From the NCBI GenBank assembly GCA_910579925.1, contig CAJTVY010000036.1:1-35533 (forward strand): a stretch of DNA of 35,533 nt. The letters are read 5' to 3'. The translations under genes and the position numbers were made by a program. Of this stretch, positions 23,516 through 30,434 are shown piece after piece. The notes under the pieces are model-generated. The model saw only the letters and a program-made list of their open reading frames with translations. It had not been told where the DNA came from and did no database searches. Source of the stretch: an uncultured Dorea sp. (GTDB taxonomy: Bacteria; Bacillota; Clostridia; Lachnospirales; Lachnospiraceae). The stretch's first letter is position 1. The number at the start of each line of letters is the position of its first letter.

Positions 23516-24187
23516 ATGAAAAACTTAGTAAAAACGGATATAGCCGTGAAAACAGAGATACTATCATCAGAGGACGGGAACAGGACATACAGCATTAAGA
23601 AAGAGATTACGGGGATTGCAGGCAGTCATGTATACTTTATCTTATTATACCCTACCAGAACGCAGGAAAATTGCTATGTGGAGGATTCCACTAATAACCA
23701 TCTTCTGAACCATCTTGCTGAATTAGGATTAAATTCATACACCATCATTAATCTGTTTGCACAGGTGACGCAGAGCCGACTTTCCTTAGCCGGATTAACT
23801 GTGGATGAAGAAAATATGAACTATATTAGGGAAACTGCCTTTTCAAGCCTTACGGATGATTCCAAGGTGGTGATAGCATGGGGAAACAGCCAGCAGAACT
23901 CTCCCGTTATCTGCCAGTCAAAACAGAGAATCCTTGAACTCTGGGAGAGCGAACAGCCTTCAAGACCACTCTATCAGCTAACTGCAGACGGGATGAAGAA
24001 TGATAATATCGGCGTCCATCCGCTTTTCCTGGGAATCCGCCACAGCCAGTCCTATTGGAAACTGGTGGAAAATCCCAGAAAGAAAATCTTAAAGGAGTTA
24101 TTAGAACGGATGAAGCCTAAGAAAAACGAAAAAGAGACAAAGAGTAAAACTACGGCGAAGAACTCCGTTAAGGGGAAACAGAAATAG
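23516..24187 (+). CDS. DUF1643-like protein
   Basis: 223 aa. The central part fits DUF1643: ILLYPTRTQENCYVEDSTNNHLLNHLAELG (a diverged form of the NPSxAxxxxxDxT motif), YTIINLFAQVTQSR, KVVIAWGNSQQN and a C-terminal GVHPLFLGI segment (pattern recalled, not searched). No function is established for the family. The last 20 residues are lysine-rich (KKNEKETKSKTTAKN). AAAGGGG precedes the ATG. Likely in one unit with the 186-aa gene; it converges on the XRE regulator gene with only 5 nt between the stops. Confidence 0.7.
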   Translation: MKNLVKTDIAVKTEILSSEDGNRTYSIKKEITGIAGSHVYFILLYPTRTQENCYVEDSTNNHLLNHLAELGLNSYTIINLFAQVTQSRLSLAGLTVDEENMNYIRETAFSSLTDDSKVVIAWGNSQQNSPVICQSKQRILELWESEQPSRPLYQLTADGMKNDNIGVHPLFLGIRHSQSYWKLVENPRKKILKELLERMKPKKNEKETKSKTTAKNSVKGKQK

Positions 24188-24192
24188 TACGG

Positions 24193-24432
24193 TTAATCTT
24201 TAAATATAAAAAGTTTATAAACAGGTATTTCCAAGGTATCGGCAATATTAAACAAGGTTTCCAACGATATAGACGTAGGAATATTAGGGGCTTCGATATT
24301 ACTCATGTGTGTACGGCTGATATTGACCGACTCAGCTAGTTTTAACTGCGTTAATCCTTTCAACTTGCGGTAATAAGCGATATTCAACCCTAACTTGGTA
24401 TATTCTTCTATATGTGAACCTGTTTTATCCAT
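24193..24432 (-). CDS. XRE-family helix-turn-helix regulator
   Basis: 79 aa. A single Cro/cI-type HTH fills residues 14-72: LGLNIAYYRKLKGLTQLKLAESVNISRTHMSNIE, then SLETLFNIADTLEIPVYKLF. No effector domain. Transcribed away from the 98-aa gene; the shared intergenic region holds an inverted repeat over the -35 of the divergent promoter, so it probably regulates that gene and itself. Confidence 0.88.
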   Translation of the reverse strand: MDKTGSHIEEYTKLGLNIAYYRKLKGLTQLKLAESVNISRTHMSNIEAPNIPTSISLETLFNIADTLEIPVYKLFIFKD

Positions 24433-24500
24433 ACAATCACCCCACTGATAAAATTTTATATGAATTAATGATTTGCATAAACAATGTAAAATATAATATT

Positions 24501-24543
24501 TGCAATGTAATATATTGCATTTCTAAAATAGCAATGGTATAAT
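24501..24543 (+). promoter_or_regulatory. Promoter with inverted repeat, likely XRE operator
   Basis: TTGCAT (24515-24520), 17-nt spacer, TATAAT (24538-24543). TGCAAT (24501-24506) and ATTGCA (24514-24519) form an inverted repeat over the -35; a related CAATGTAA occurs again upstream at about 24482. The XRE gene starts 70 nt away on the other strand. Confidence 0.65.
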
Positions 24544-24571
24544 GCCATTAATAGAAAATCATACGGAAGAC

Positions 24572-24609
24572 AAGCCGAGGTGCAAAACATGCGCTTCGGC
24601 TTTCTTCTA
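24572..24609 (+). terminator. Leader hairpin/attenuator before the 98-aa gene
   Basis: AAGCCGAGGTGC pairs with GCGCTTCGGCTT (12 bp, two G-U pairs, 7-nt loop), followed by TTCTTCT. It lies between the promoter and the AGGAGG of the next gene, so it could attenuate transcription or stabilise the leader. Confidence 0.6.
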
Positions 24610-24631
24610 TATAAGGAGGAAGGTTATACAT

Positions 24632-24928
24632 ATGCAGATTAAAATATTTAACCAGAATCAGCTTTCAATTTTAAGGAATATAAATCCTTTACTGAAAGAA
24701 TATAAAATCCCAAGAATGGTGCTTCATGAAATCGGCTATATCCTTGAGTTTGAAAAAGCAAGTGATAACGACTATGTAACATTATTCTTGAACCCGCTTC
24801 TGAATGATTTGATTGAGATTTTAGATAGACTGCACTTATATACCGAAGAAGTGGAGTATTCAGAGAATAATTTCCATACCATTGAAGTTAAAGGCAAGAA
24901 ACATCCTATGAAGAAGAAACGTATATAG
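24632..24928 (+). CDS. Hypothetical protein (98 aa)
   Basis: Not recognised. From MQIKIFNQNQLSILRNI the protein has 98 aa, soluble, with a basic end (KGKKHPMKKKRI). The frame is open farther upstream but passes through the leader hairpin, and AGGAGG/GGAAGG lies before this ATG, so the shorter form is chosen. Probably controlled by the divergent XRE repressor and the leader hairpin. Confidence 0.6.
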   Translation: MQIKIFNQNQLSILRNINPLLKEYKIPRMVLHEIGYILEFEKASDNDYVTLFLNPLLNDLIEILDRLHLYTEEVEYSENNFHTIEVKGKKHPMKKKRI

Positions 24929-25027
24929 AGTTGGTACGATATCTCCATTCCAGCCCAAGACCGTACTATTTTTGTGGTCTACTCTATGAAAAAGAAAGAT
25001 TTAAAAAAGAAAGGGGGTTTTTAATCT

Positions 25028-25738
25028 ATGAGAATTAAAAGATGGGGCAACCAACCAAAAAGAATTAAAAATATCGTCACCTGCAAAGAACTGGAAATCG
25101 TTCTAATGGAACTGGAAACCGAAAACATAAACCCAGATGTATATAGATACCGTACTGAATGGGGGATTAACGTTGTTTATTATATATTCGATTTCCAACT
25201 TATGGATGAATTAATCTTTCAGCCGATTTACTTAAATAATTCTGATATTTTCTATTTTGGAATGACGGAAAATGAACTTTTCCAAAAAGTATTAAAAAAT
25301 ACCGTTATTATGACTCAGCCTAGAATTATGCTTTTCCCAGAATATTTAGAAGACTTGGAACGGGTTTGTGAAAGGTCATTAATTCCGGTAATCAAGAGAC
25401 TGGTAGCAGTAATGAGGAAAATTGAGAATAAGAATAAACGGCTTTGGTGTGTTACTAATATCCTTGGAGAACGTGGTGCGGTTGGAGGATTCTATAAACG
25501 TTCATTAAGGAAATTTTGCATGGCTCACGATTGCAGGCATTTATTAGTAGGATTCTCTAATAACGATTATGCTCTCCTCAGCATGGTAAATGAAAATTCC
25601 ATTATGGCTATAAGGGAGTTGCTTGATGGAGTTGGAAGTGTGCGTTCGGATTCGGGGAAGATTATACAGAGACAACTTCTTATTTATGATTACGGGAAAG
25701 ATTCTTTTGAAGAATTTGAAGAAATGGATTTTGTATAA
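25028..25738 (+). CDS. Hypothetical protein (236 aa), possibly DUF5688-like
   Basis: 236 aa, soluble. N-terminal region with aromatic and hydrophobic strands (VYRYRTEWGINVVYYIFDF). The C-terminal half has the layout LWCVTNILGERGAVGGFYKRSLRKFCMAHDCRHLLVGFSNNDYALLSM, and then LLIYDYGKDSF, which is reminiscent of DUF5688 proteins (VLTN..NGA..ilYp..l......fyvlPSSiHEvil); similarity is faint and from memory. AAGGGGG precedes the ATG. 35 nt upstream of the next unknown gene; probably co-transcribed. Function unknown. Confidence 0.6.
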   Translation: MRIKRWGNQPKRIKNIVTCKELEIVLMELETENINPDVYRYRTEWGINVVYYIFDFQLMDELIFQPIYLNNSDIFYFGMTENELFQKVLKNTVIMTQPRIMLFPEYLEDLERVCERSLIPVIKRLVAVMRKIENKNKRLWCVTNILGERGAVGGFYKRSLRKFCMAHDCRHLLVGFSNNDYALLSMVNENSIMAIRELLDGVGSVRSDSGKIIQRQLLIYDYGKDSFEEFEEMDFV

Positions 25739-25773
25739 AAAAATACTTATGACTTTAGATTGGAGGAAACAGA

Positions 25774-26133
25774 ATGAAAATATGGACAGCCGAGCAGTTA
25801 CCTATGGTTCAAGAATTAGTGAAAGATGGCAGGATACCGAAAGCCGTTGCAGACGAATCCCTAAGAGTCGTTTCTATACTGGATGAATACTATGGGACTG
25901 AGAGAAACGTTGATAATGATGATGGAGGTTATCTGCTTATATATACGGAGTGCATGGAAGATAACAGAGAAATACAAAGATTCCTTGATAAATACCACGT
26001 CCGGCTGGATGATATAGAACTGGATGACACTATCTGTACTGATGATGGAATTACATGGAAGTCTGTATTATATTTGGTGTCAAATGACTATGGAATTACT
26101 CTTATATACCCATATAGGAATACAGAGAAATAG
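25774..26133 (+). CDS. Hypothetical protein (119 aa)
   Basis: Not recognised. 119 aa, acidic, soluble: MKIWTAEQLPMVQELVKDGRIPKAVADESLRVVSILDEYYG, then DDGGYLLIYTE and DDIELDDTICTDDGITW. No catalytic motif. A strong GGAGG lies 8 nt before the ATG. Last gene of the plus-strand accessory block. AT-rich codon use. Confidence 0.65.
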   Translation: MKIWTAEQLPMVQELVKDGRIPKAVADESLRVVSILDEYYGTERNVDNDDGGYLLIYTECMEDNREIQRFLDKYHVRLDDIELDDTICTDDGITWKSVLYLVSNDYGITLIYPYRNTEK

Positions 26134-26453
26134 AAGGTTTTTTGTGAATGTATTAAATTCGCAATGTGATGTTACTAAGAAAAAATATTTTCAGTGGCGA
26201 TAGGGACAGAAGGGACACAAAAAATTAATAATGTTGCTGAGGTAAAAACACTACTCTTTTTTTTAGAGACTGTAAAATAAACTGTGTATTGTCGTAAATT
26301 GGTATGTAAAATGTTGCTTTTTCGACATTGCCAAAAGCAATTTTCAGTGCTGAGTTTTTTACATTTTCCATTTTTTTCGACGCTATTTTCGATTTCCTTA
26401 TATGAATAGTATTGCCATTTTCTGGTGATACTATTCATTTATTTTTCTTTCTT
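26134..26453. other. 320-bp region with no convincing gene
   Basis: AT-rich. The only frame with protein-like composition is a 48-codon minus-strand ORF at 26225-26371, listed separately. No terminator hairpin of good quality was found. Confidence 0.4.
26225..26371 (-). CDS. Possible small ORF (48 aa)
   Basis: Frame MENVKNSALKIAFGNVEKAT continuing to ILQSLKKRVVFLPQQHY. Amino acid pattern looks more protein-like than the longer overlapping frame. No clear ribosome binding site; could be the tail of a larger lost gene because the frame stays open about 20 codons upstream. Unidentified. Confidence 0.25.
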   Translation of the reverse strand: MENVKNSALKIAFGNVEKATFYIPIYDNTQFILQSLKKRVVFLPQQHY

Positions 26454-26654
26454 TTATTCTCCATTCCTTAACATTGTTTCATAGGAGTCCAGCCGGACGT
26501 TATCCATGTAGACTTTTTTGATCTCACTTTCCGTATAAAAATCATAAAGCATCTCCATCAGTATACTTAAATATTCCTCTGACATTTCCTGCCCTTCGTA
26601 TTCCATGATCCGATAGGCTACACAGGCATACGCTCTGGAAGATTGATGTGTCAT
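26454..26654 (-). CDS. Small hypothetical protein (66 aa)
   Basis: Not recognised with a function. 66 residues: MTHQSSRAYACVAYRIMEYEG, then EEYLSILMEMLYDFYTESEIKKVYMDNVRL, helical. AAAGGA is 9 nt before the ATG. It follows the frameshifted gene at 26751-27202 on the same strand, so both were probably one unit. Confidence 0.55.
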   Translation of the reverse strand: MTHQSSRAYACVAYRIMEYEGQEMSEEYLSILMEMLYDFYTESEIKKVYMDNVRLDSYETMLRNGE

Positions 26655-26750
26655 ATCTTTGTTTCCTTTACTGCTGGTTTTTATTTTCTGGTTTGGTCAT
26701 AAATTATCAGGTTCTAATAGCGAGGTTTTTTGGCCTTCCTTTTTTCATAG

Positions 26751-27202
26751 TCATTTGATTTCAAAAGGAATAGGTTCACCACTGTATTCTTCGATATATT
26801 TCTGTGATTCTTTCCAAAAACCTTTCTGCCCTATGAATTCCTCCAGATAAAATAGCTTTCTTTCTAATTCACGTACCCGGTCTTTTAGTGTTTCAACGGT
26901 GTATTCTTCTTTTTCTGCCGTTTTTTCTGTCCATCCATAGTAATCCAATACATATTTTCTTGCTTCTTCACTCCCCATACCGGCTGTCGCTTTACGCAAT
27001 GCCTCTTCTTCCCTGTATATATCAAGAAAATCAATCGGCTTGTTCCCATCATCAACAGCACAACAGGTATCTCATGTACACTATATCCTGCATTTATCCA
27101 TTCATGGAGCTCCCTGCGCTCGTCTTGGGTCATAGGCGTTCTTTTTTCATATTCCTTTAATTCCTGCTTCAGAAATCGTTTTCTTTCCTTACTGATCGGC
27201 AT
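26751..27202 (-). pseudogene. Frameshifted hypothetical gene of an accessory-region family
   Basis: Two overlapping frames make one protein: MPISKERKRFLKQELKEYEKRTPMTQDERRELHEWINAGYSVHE in the first, then DDGNKPIDFLDIYREEEALRKATAGMGSEEARKYVLDYYGW and on to EYSGEPIPFEIK in another frame. The change occurs near 27065-27075. The joined product would be about 150 aa, like an uncharacterised family that I recall from clostridial mobile regions. GAGGTG precedes the ATG at 27202. Either an inactive gene or a sequencing slip; the latter can be tested with raw reads. Confidence 0.65.
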
Positions 27203-27246
27203 TTCTATACACCTCTCTGGTTGCATTATCCCTTACTTTAGTTATT

Positions 27247-27303
27247 GCCGCCTGTATGGTTCTTATGCACGAAATGCCTATGCATAAAAACCATACAGGC
27301 GGC
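27247..27303. repeat. Inverted repeat / foldback between broken genes
   Basis: GCCGCCTGTATGGTT and AACCATACAGGCGGC form a perfect 15-bp stem; inside, TTATGCA and TGCATAA-type sequences extend pairing. Weaker matches (TTGCATTATCCCTT near 27221 and AAGGGATAAAGGGCAA near 27318) continue the symmetry outward to about 115 bp in all. May be a terminator serving both strands or a small foldback element. Confidence 0.65.
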
Positions 27304-27374
27304 ATTTCGGTGATCAAGGGATAAAGGGCAATGCTGCTGTAATTTACAGCCAGATCCATTTCTGTTTCTATGCT

Positions 27375-28238
27375 TTAAGCAATCCTGGCCCTGTCGCCAA
27401 ATTCAATCACAAACTGTCCATAGGTTTCGTCCCAATCACGATACGGCATGGACCATTTTTTGATAATATCCCTGGTAGACAAGTAGATGGTTTTCCTTAA
27501 TGCCTCATCATTCGGAAAGAGCGCTTTGCTCTTTGTAACTTTACGCAGCTGTCGGTTAAAACCTTCCACCGTGTTGGTGGTATATATTAATTTGCGGATT
27601 TGATGGCCATAGCAGAAATACGTGGAAAGATGCTCCCACTTATCAAGCCAGTTATCCAGGACAACGGCATACTTTTTCCAGGTATCCATCATGCCCTCCA
27701 GGTTCCGCATCGCAATCTCTTCACTTTCTGCACCATATACACGCTTTAAATCCCTCATAAATGCTTTCTGGTCTTTATAAGCAATATATTTCAGCGTATT
27801 GCGGATCTGGTGGATGATACATAATTGGATCCGTGTTTCTGGAAATACCGTATGGATTGCATCCGGGAAACCTTTCAGACCATCCACACAGGCAATCAAA
27901 ATGTCAGAAACTCCTCTGTTTTTCAATTCATTGCATACTTTTAACCAGAACTTGGCACCTTCATTCTCTCCGATCCATATCCCCAGGATATCCTTATAAC
28001 CGTCTCCATTGATCCCCAACGCGACATAGGCCGTTTTGATTGTTTTGGAGCTGCTTCCATTTTTAGTGACTTTATTCCCATTTTCCTTTGCATCCACAAT
28101 ATACTCATTTACTTCCTTACGGAGTATCTGTTCCACTGCATCCTTTATCACTTTCTGGATCAAACCATCTGGACCTGTAATATCTTCCATTGTGTTACAT
28201 TTTGCTATTTCTGCCTGATCGTCAATTTTCTGTGACAT
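27375..28238 (-). pseudogene. IS256-family (mutator type) transposase with internal deletion
   Basis: 287 codons against about 400 for the family. The N-terminus (VNEYIVDAKENGNKVTKNGSSSKTIKT) runs directly into AYVALGINGDGYKDILGIWIGENEGAKFW, so roughly 110 residues are missing in frame. The missing part normally contains the basic block after NGxxxKT and the first catalytic aspartate (DAIHxKVR context). The second aspartate (CVDGLKGF) and the later C/H motif (CIIHQIRN), IRKLIYTTNTVEGFNRQLRKVTKSK and the C-terminus remain. Without the first D the DDE site is incomplete and transposition is not expected. AGGAGG precedes the ATG, so a shortened protein may still be made. Confidence 0.88.
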
Positions 28239-28323
28239 AGTCGTTTCCTCCTAAAAATTATTCTACCAATTTTTTCCAACTAATCACAGTATTGTCGAAT
28301 CCATTATGCATTATACAAAAAAC

Positions 28324-28373
28324 GGGTGTGTCGAATAATCTGTGATGATTTACACAGATTATTTTACACACCC
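28324..28373. repeat. Terminal palindrome of the IS256-type element
   Basis: GGGTGTGTCGAATAATCTGTG pairs with CACAGATTATTTTACACACCC with two mismatches in 21, separated by 8 nt. The outer half is the presumed IS end. The mirrored inner half is unusual and could form a cruciform. Confidence 0.7.
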
Positions 28374-28493
28374 TATATTTCTCCATTTGAAAAAATTTAG
28401 ACGCTAAAATAAGCCCCACAATCAATTCTATTGAATCAACTGCACGACTTATTTTAAAGACCGAAATACTTAATTCCTCATAAACATTCAGCT

Positions 28494-29216
28494 CTATTTT
28501 AATCCTTTCATCATGCGGGATGAAATCAAGCATTCGTCTCCATTGACCATATGGATCACCCGGTTCTGAAAATCAATCTCCTTGATATTATCTTTGTTCA
28601 CCAGAAACGACCGGTGACAGCGATAAAACCTCCCGTCCACTTTCCTTTCAATCTCTTTGATTTTCCCCAAAAATTCCATCTGTCGGTTTTTGCAATGCAA
28701 AATAATCTTGTGTACATTGGGCGACGTTTCAAAAAACAGAATATCGTCGTAATCTACCGTAAATACCTTCTCATTCACTTTCACCGAAAAATTTGCATGC
28801 ACTTTATTATTAACAGACGCAAATCTTTGATTCGCCTTAAGAATACATTCGTATATCCTTTTTCCCAAATCTTCGGGGGCATCTTTCAATATGAAATCCA
28901 GCGCCTCTAATTTGTAGATGAACGTCATGTAACTCATTTCCGAATGGGTCGTAACAAAAATGATAAAACCTCTTGGATCATATTTTCTGATTTCCTGCGC
29001 AAGGGTCAGTCCCGTCATGTCCGCACCCAGAGCAATATCCAGAAAATATATTCCAACCTCCTCCGTTTCTTTCACCTTCTCGAGGATTCTATACGGATCT
29101 TCCGAAACACAGCAAAGTTCCATGTCCAGATCTTCCATGAGAACAATATTCTCGATCACCTGCTGTATTTTATTTCTCTGCACTTCTATATCTTCACATA
29201 TATATATTTTTAACAT
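28494..29216 (-). CDS. LytTR-family response regulator (AgrA/BlpR type)
   Basis: 240 aa. Receiver at 1-125 with CEDIEVQRNKI at the acidic pocket and phosphoacceptor D60 (FLDIALGADMTG); LytTR DNA-binding domain at about 138-240 (FSVKVNEKVFTVDYDDILFFETS, RFYRCHRSFLVNKDNIKEID). The family binds paired direct repeats of about 9-10 bp near promoters. GHKL kinases at 30435 and 31765 are its likely partners. Candidate operators are at 30332-30362 and 33871-33901. Its own promoter (TTGACA at 29324-29329) carries a different inverted repeat. The sequence after its stop was disturbed by the IS256 element. Confidence 0.93.
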   Translation of the reverse strand: MLKIYICEDIEVQRNKIQQVIENIVLMEDLDMELCCVSEDPYRILEKVKETEEVGIYFLDIALGADMTGLTLAQEIRKYDPRGFIIFVTTHSEMSYMTFIYKLEALDFILKDAPEDLGKRIYECILKANQRFASVNNKVHANFSVKVNEKVFTVDYDDILFFETSPNVHKIILHCKNRQMEFLGKIKEIERKVDGRFYRCHRSFLVNKDNIKEIDFQNRVIHMVNGDECLISSRMMKGLK

Positions 29217-29281
29217 CCTGCATTTACTCCTAACGGACGTCCCCTTACCTTAGCCAGGCCAACGCCTGACCGCCGTACCAA

Positions 29282-29329
29282 GGACATTTTGTCTAAGATT
29301 ATTATTACGAAATGTCCGGAATTTGTCAA
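29282..29329 (-). promoter_or_regulatory. Promoter of the LytTR regulator with inverted repeat
   Basis: Minus strand: TTGACA (29329-29324), then TAATAAT at 29307-29301 as -10. GGACATTT and AAATGTCC (29282-29289 and 29310-29317) form an 8-bp inverted repeat around the -10, a good place for a repressor or for an early transcript hairpin. Confidence 0.6.
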
Positions 29330-29372
29330 CCCGAAACGCCTCCTCTTTGTTCTAACCGGCTTTTAACATCCT

Positions 29373-30242
29373 CTACTCTTTCATAAGGTCTAAGAATGTG
29401 TCCTCCAGAGTTTCGCTTGCCTCATAAAGTCCTGTCATCACCACATTGCGGGACGCCAGTAATTTTGCAGCGTCACTCTTCCGGCCTGCGGCAATCTTGA
29501 TCCGTACCTCCTGCTCATTCTGTGAAACTATGTGGTATCCATTTTCCAAAAGAACCTTCTGCGCGGCTTCTATATCCGGACTTTCAATAACATAAGTAAT
29601 CTTTTTTTCCTTACTATCGCTGCTAAAATCCATAAACTGAATGATTTCACCTTTTTTGATTATGATCGCCCTGTCGCACATCTTTTCCAATTCCCCCAAC
29701 AAGTGGCTTGAAATCAATACCGTAATATTCTTTTCATCTGCGATTTTCCGGATATACTCGCGAACTTCATGTATACCTTCCGGATCCAGTCCATTGGTCG
29801 GTTCATCCAATACTAAAACGTCGGGATCCTTCAATAACGCCTGGGCGATTCCCAATCTTTGCCTCATGCCAAGGGAGTATGCCTTAACATTTTTATTTGC
29901 CGCCCCCTTAAGGCCTAACAATTCCAACAATTCTTCTACTTTCTTTTTTCCCACGCCGTTTAATCCGGCAAAGTACATTAGATTCTGATATCCCGTGTTG
30001 TATGGATAGAAATTAGGAGTTTCAATCATGCAGCCTATATCTCTGACGCCGCTTAAGTCCACTTCCCCGGTATAATTTCTGGTCAGCCCTACTAAGATTT
30101 TCATGATACTGGTTTTTCCGGCTCCATTTGGCCCAATCAACCCGGTAATCTCTCCGCTCCCAAGTTCAAAGGATACTTTATTTAAAATCTGAAAATCTTT
30201 TGCTTTCTTACTGACATTATTAACTCTTAATACACTGTTCAT
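29373..30242 (-). CDS. ABC transporter ATP-binding protein
   Basis: 289 aa. Nucleotide-binding domain: Walker A GPNGAGKT (37-44), signature YSLGMRQRLGIAQAL, Walker B VLVLDEPTNGLD, and H-loop ISSHLL; a C-terminal extension (about 215-289) is typical of bacitracin/lantibiotic-type drug exporters (BcrA-like). Its membrane partner is probably the ABC-2 permease at 33081-33806, which has the same operator arrangement but lies 2.8 kb away beyond two kinase genes. Likely exports or confers resistance to a peptide; substrate unknown. AGGAGG-like purines precede the ATG. Confidence 0.93.
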   Translation of the reverse strand: MNSVLRVNNVSKKAKDFQILNKVSFELGSGEITGLIGPNGAGKTSIMKILVGLTRNYTGEVDLSGVRDIGCMIETPNFYPYNTGYQNLMYFAGLNGVGKKKVEELLELLGLKGAANKNVKAYSLGMRQRLGIAQALLKDPDVLVLDEPTNGLDPEGIHEVREYIRKIADEKNITVLISSHLLGELEKMCDRAIIIKKGEIIQFMDFSSDSKEKKITYVIESPDIEAAQKVLLENGYHIVSQNEQEVRIKIAAGRKSDAAKLLASRNVVMTGLYEASETLEDTFLDLMKE

Positions 30243-30295
30243 ATCTTCTCCTCCTACTCCTGCCGCTCAGGCCTTCCTTTTTTCTTGACAACTCT

Positions 30296-30362
30296 ATTAT
30301 AAAACAAAAAATCATTATTCTGTCTTTTTTGTCGTAAACGCCGATTTTCAAATCGTAAATGC
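30296..30362 (-). promoter_or_regulatory. ATPase promoter and LytTR-type operator
   Basis: TATAAT on the minus strand (30301-30296) has a poor -35 (GACAGA). Upstream are two direct repeats, written on the plus strand as TCGTAAACGC (30332-30341) and TCGTAAATGC (30353-30362): 11-nt spacing, 21-bp period. This is the geometry known for LytTR regulators (AgrA, ComE, BlpR). A weak -35 with repeats just behind it suggests an activated promoter. Confidence 0.75.
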
Positions 30363-30370
30363 GTTTTCCC

Positions 30371-30399
30371 TTGCCAATTTATCTGCAATAAACTATAAT
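30371..30399 (+). promoter_or_regulatory. Promoter of the first GHKL kinase gene
   Basis: TTGCCA (30371-30376), 17-nt spacer, TATAAT (30394-30399). It begins 8 nt after the operator repeat that ends at 30362, so the same LytTR site could also affect the kinase promoter. Confidence 0.65.
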
Positions 30400-30434
30400 A
30401 ATAGAGCGAAATTGTACGGCTTGAAGGAGTTTTC

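Larger units (their letters stand above)
27375..28373 (-). mobile_element. IS256-family element, internally deleted
   Basis: Comprises the deleted transposase gene and a right-hand terminal region (28239-28373) ending in GGGTGTGTAAAATAATCTGTG on the minus strand, a typical end sequence for this family. No matching inverted repeat was found downstream of the transposase stop, so the left end is missing or too diverged and the limit given there is the gene end only. Confidence 0.65.

Noticed and set aside
26175..26438. 87-codon minus-strand ORF
   Set aside because: No ribosome binding site or family signal; amino acid composition is poor and another frame (26225-26371) looks more protein-like.
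28258..28533. 91-codon minus-strand ORF running from the LytTR gene into the IS end
   Set aside because: It overlaps the regulator's C-terminus in another frame and ends inside the IS terminal region, so it is a chance fusion. The part at 28374-28493 could be a remnant of a lost gene but nothing identifies it.
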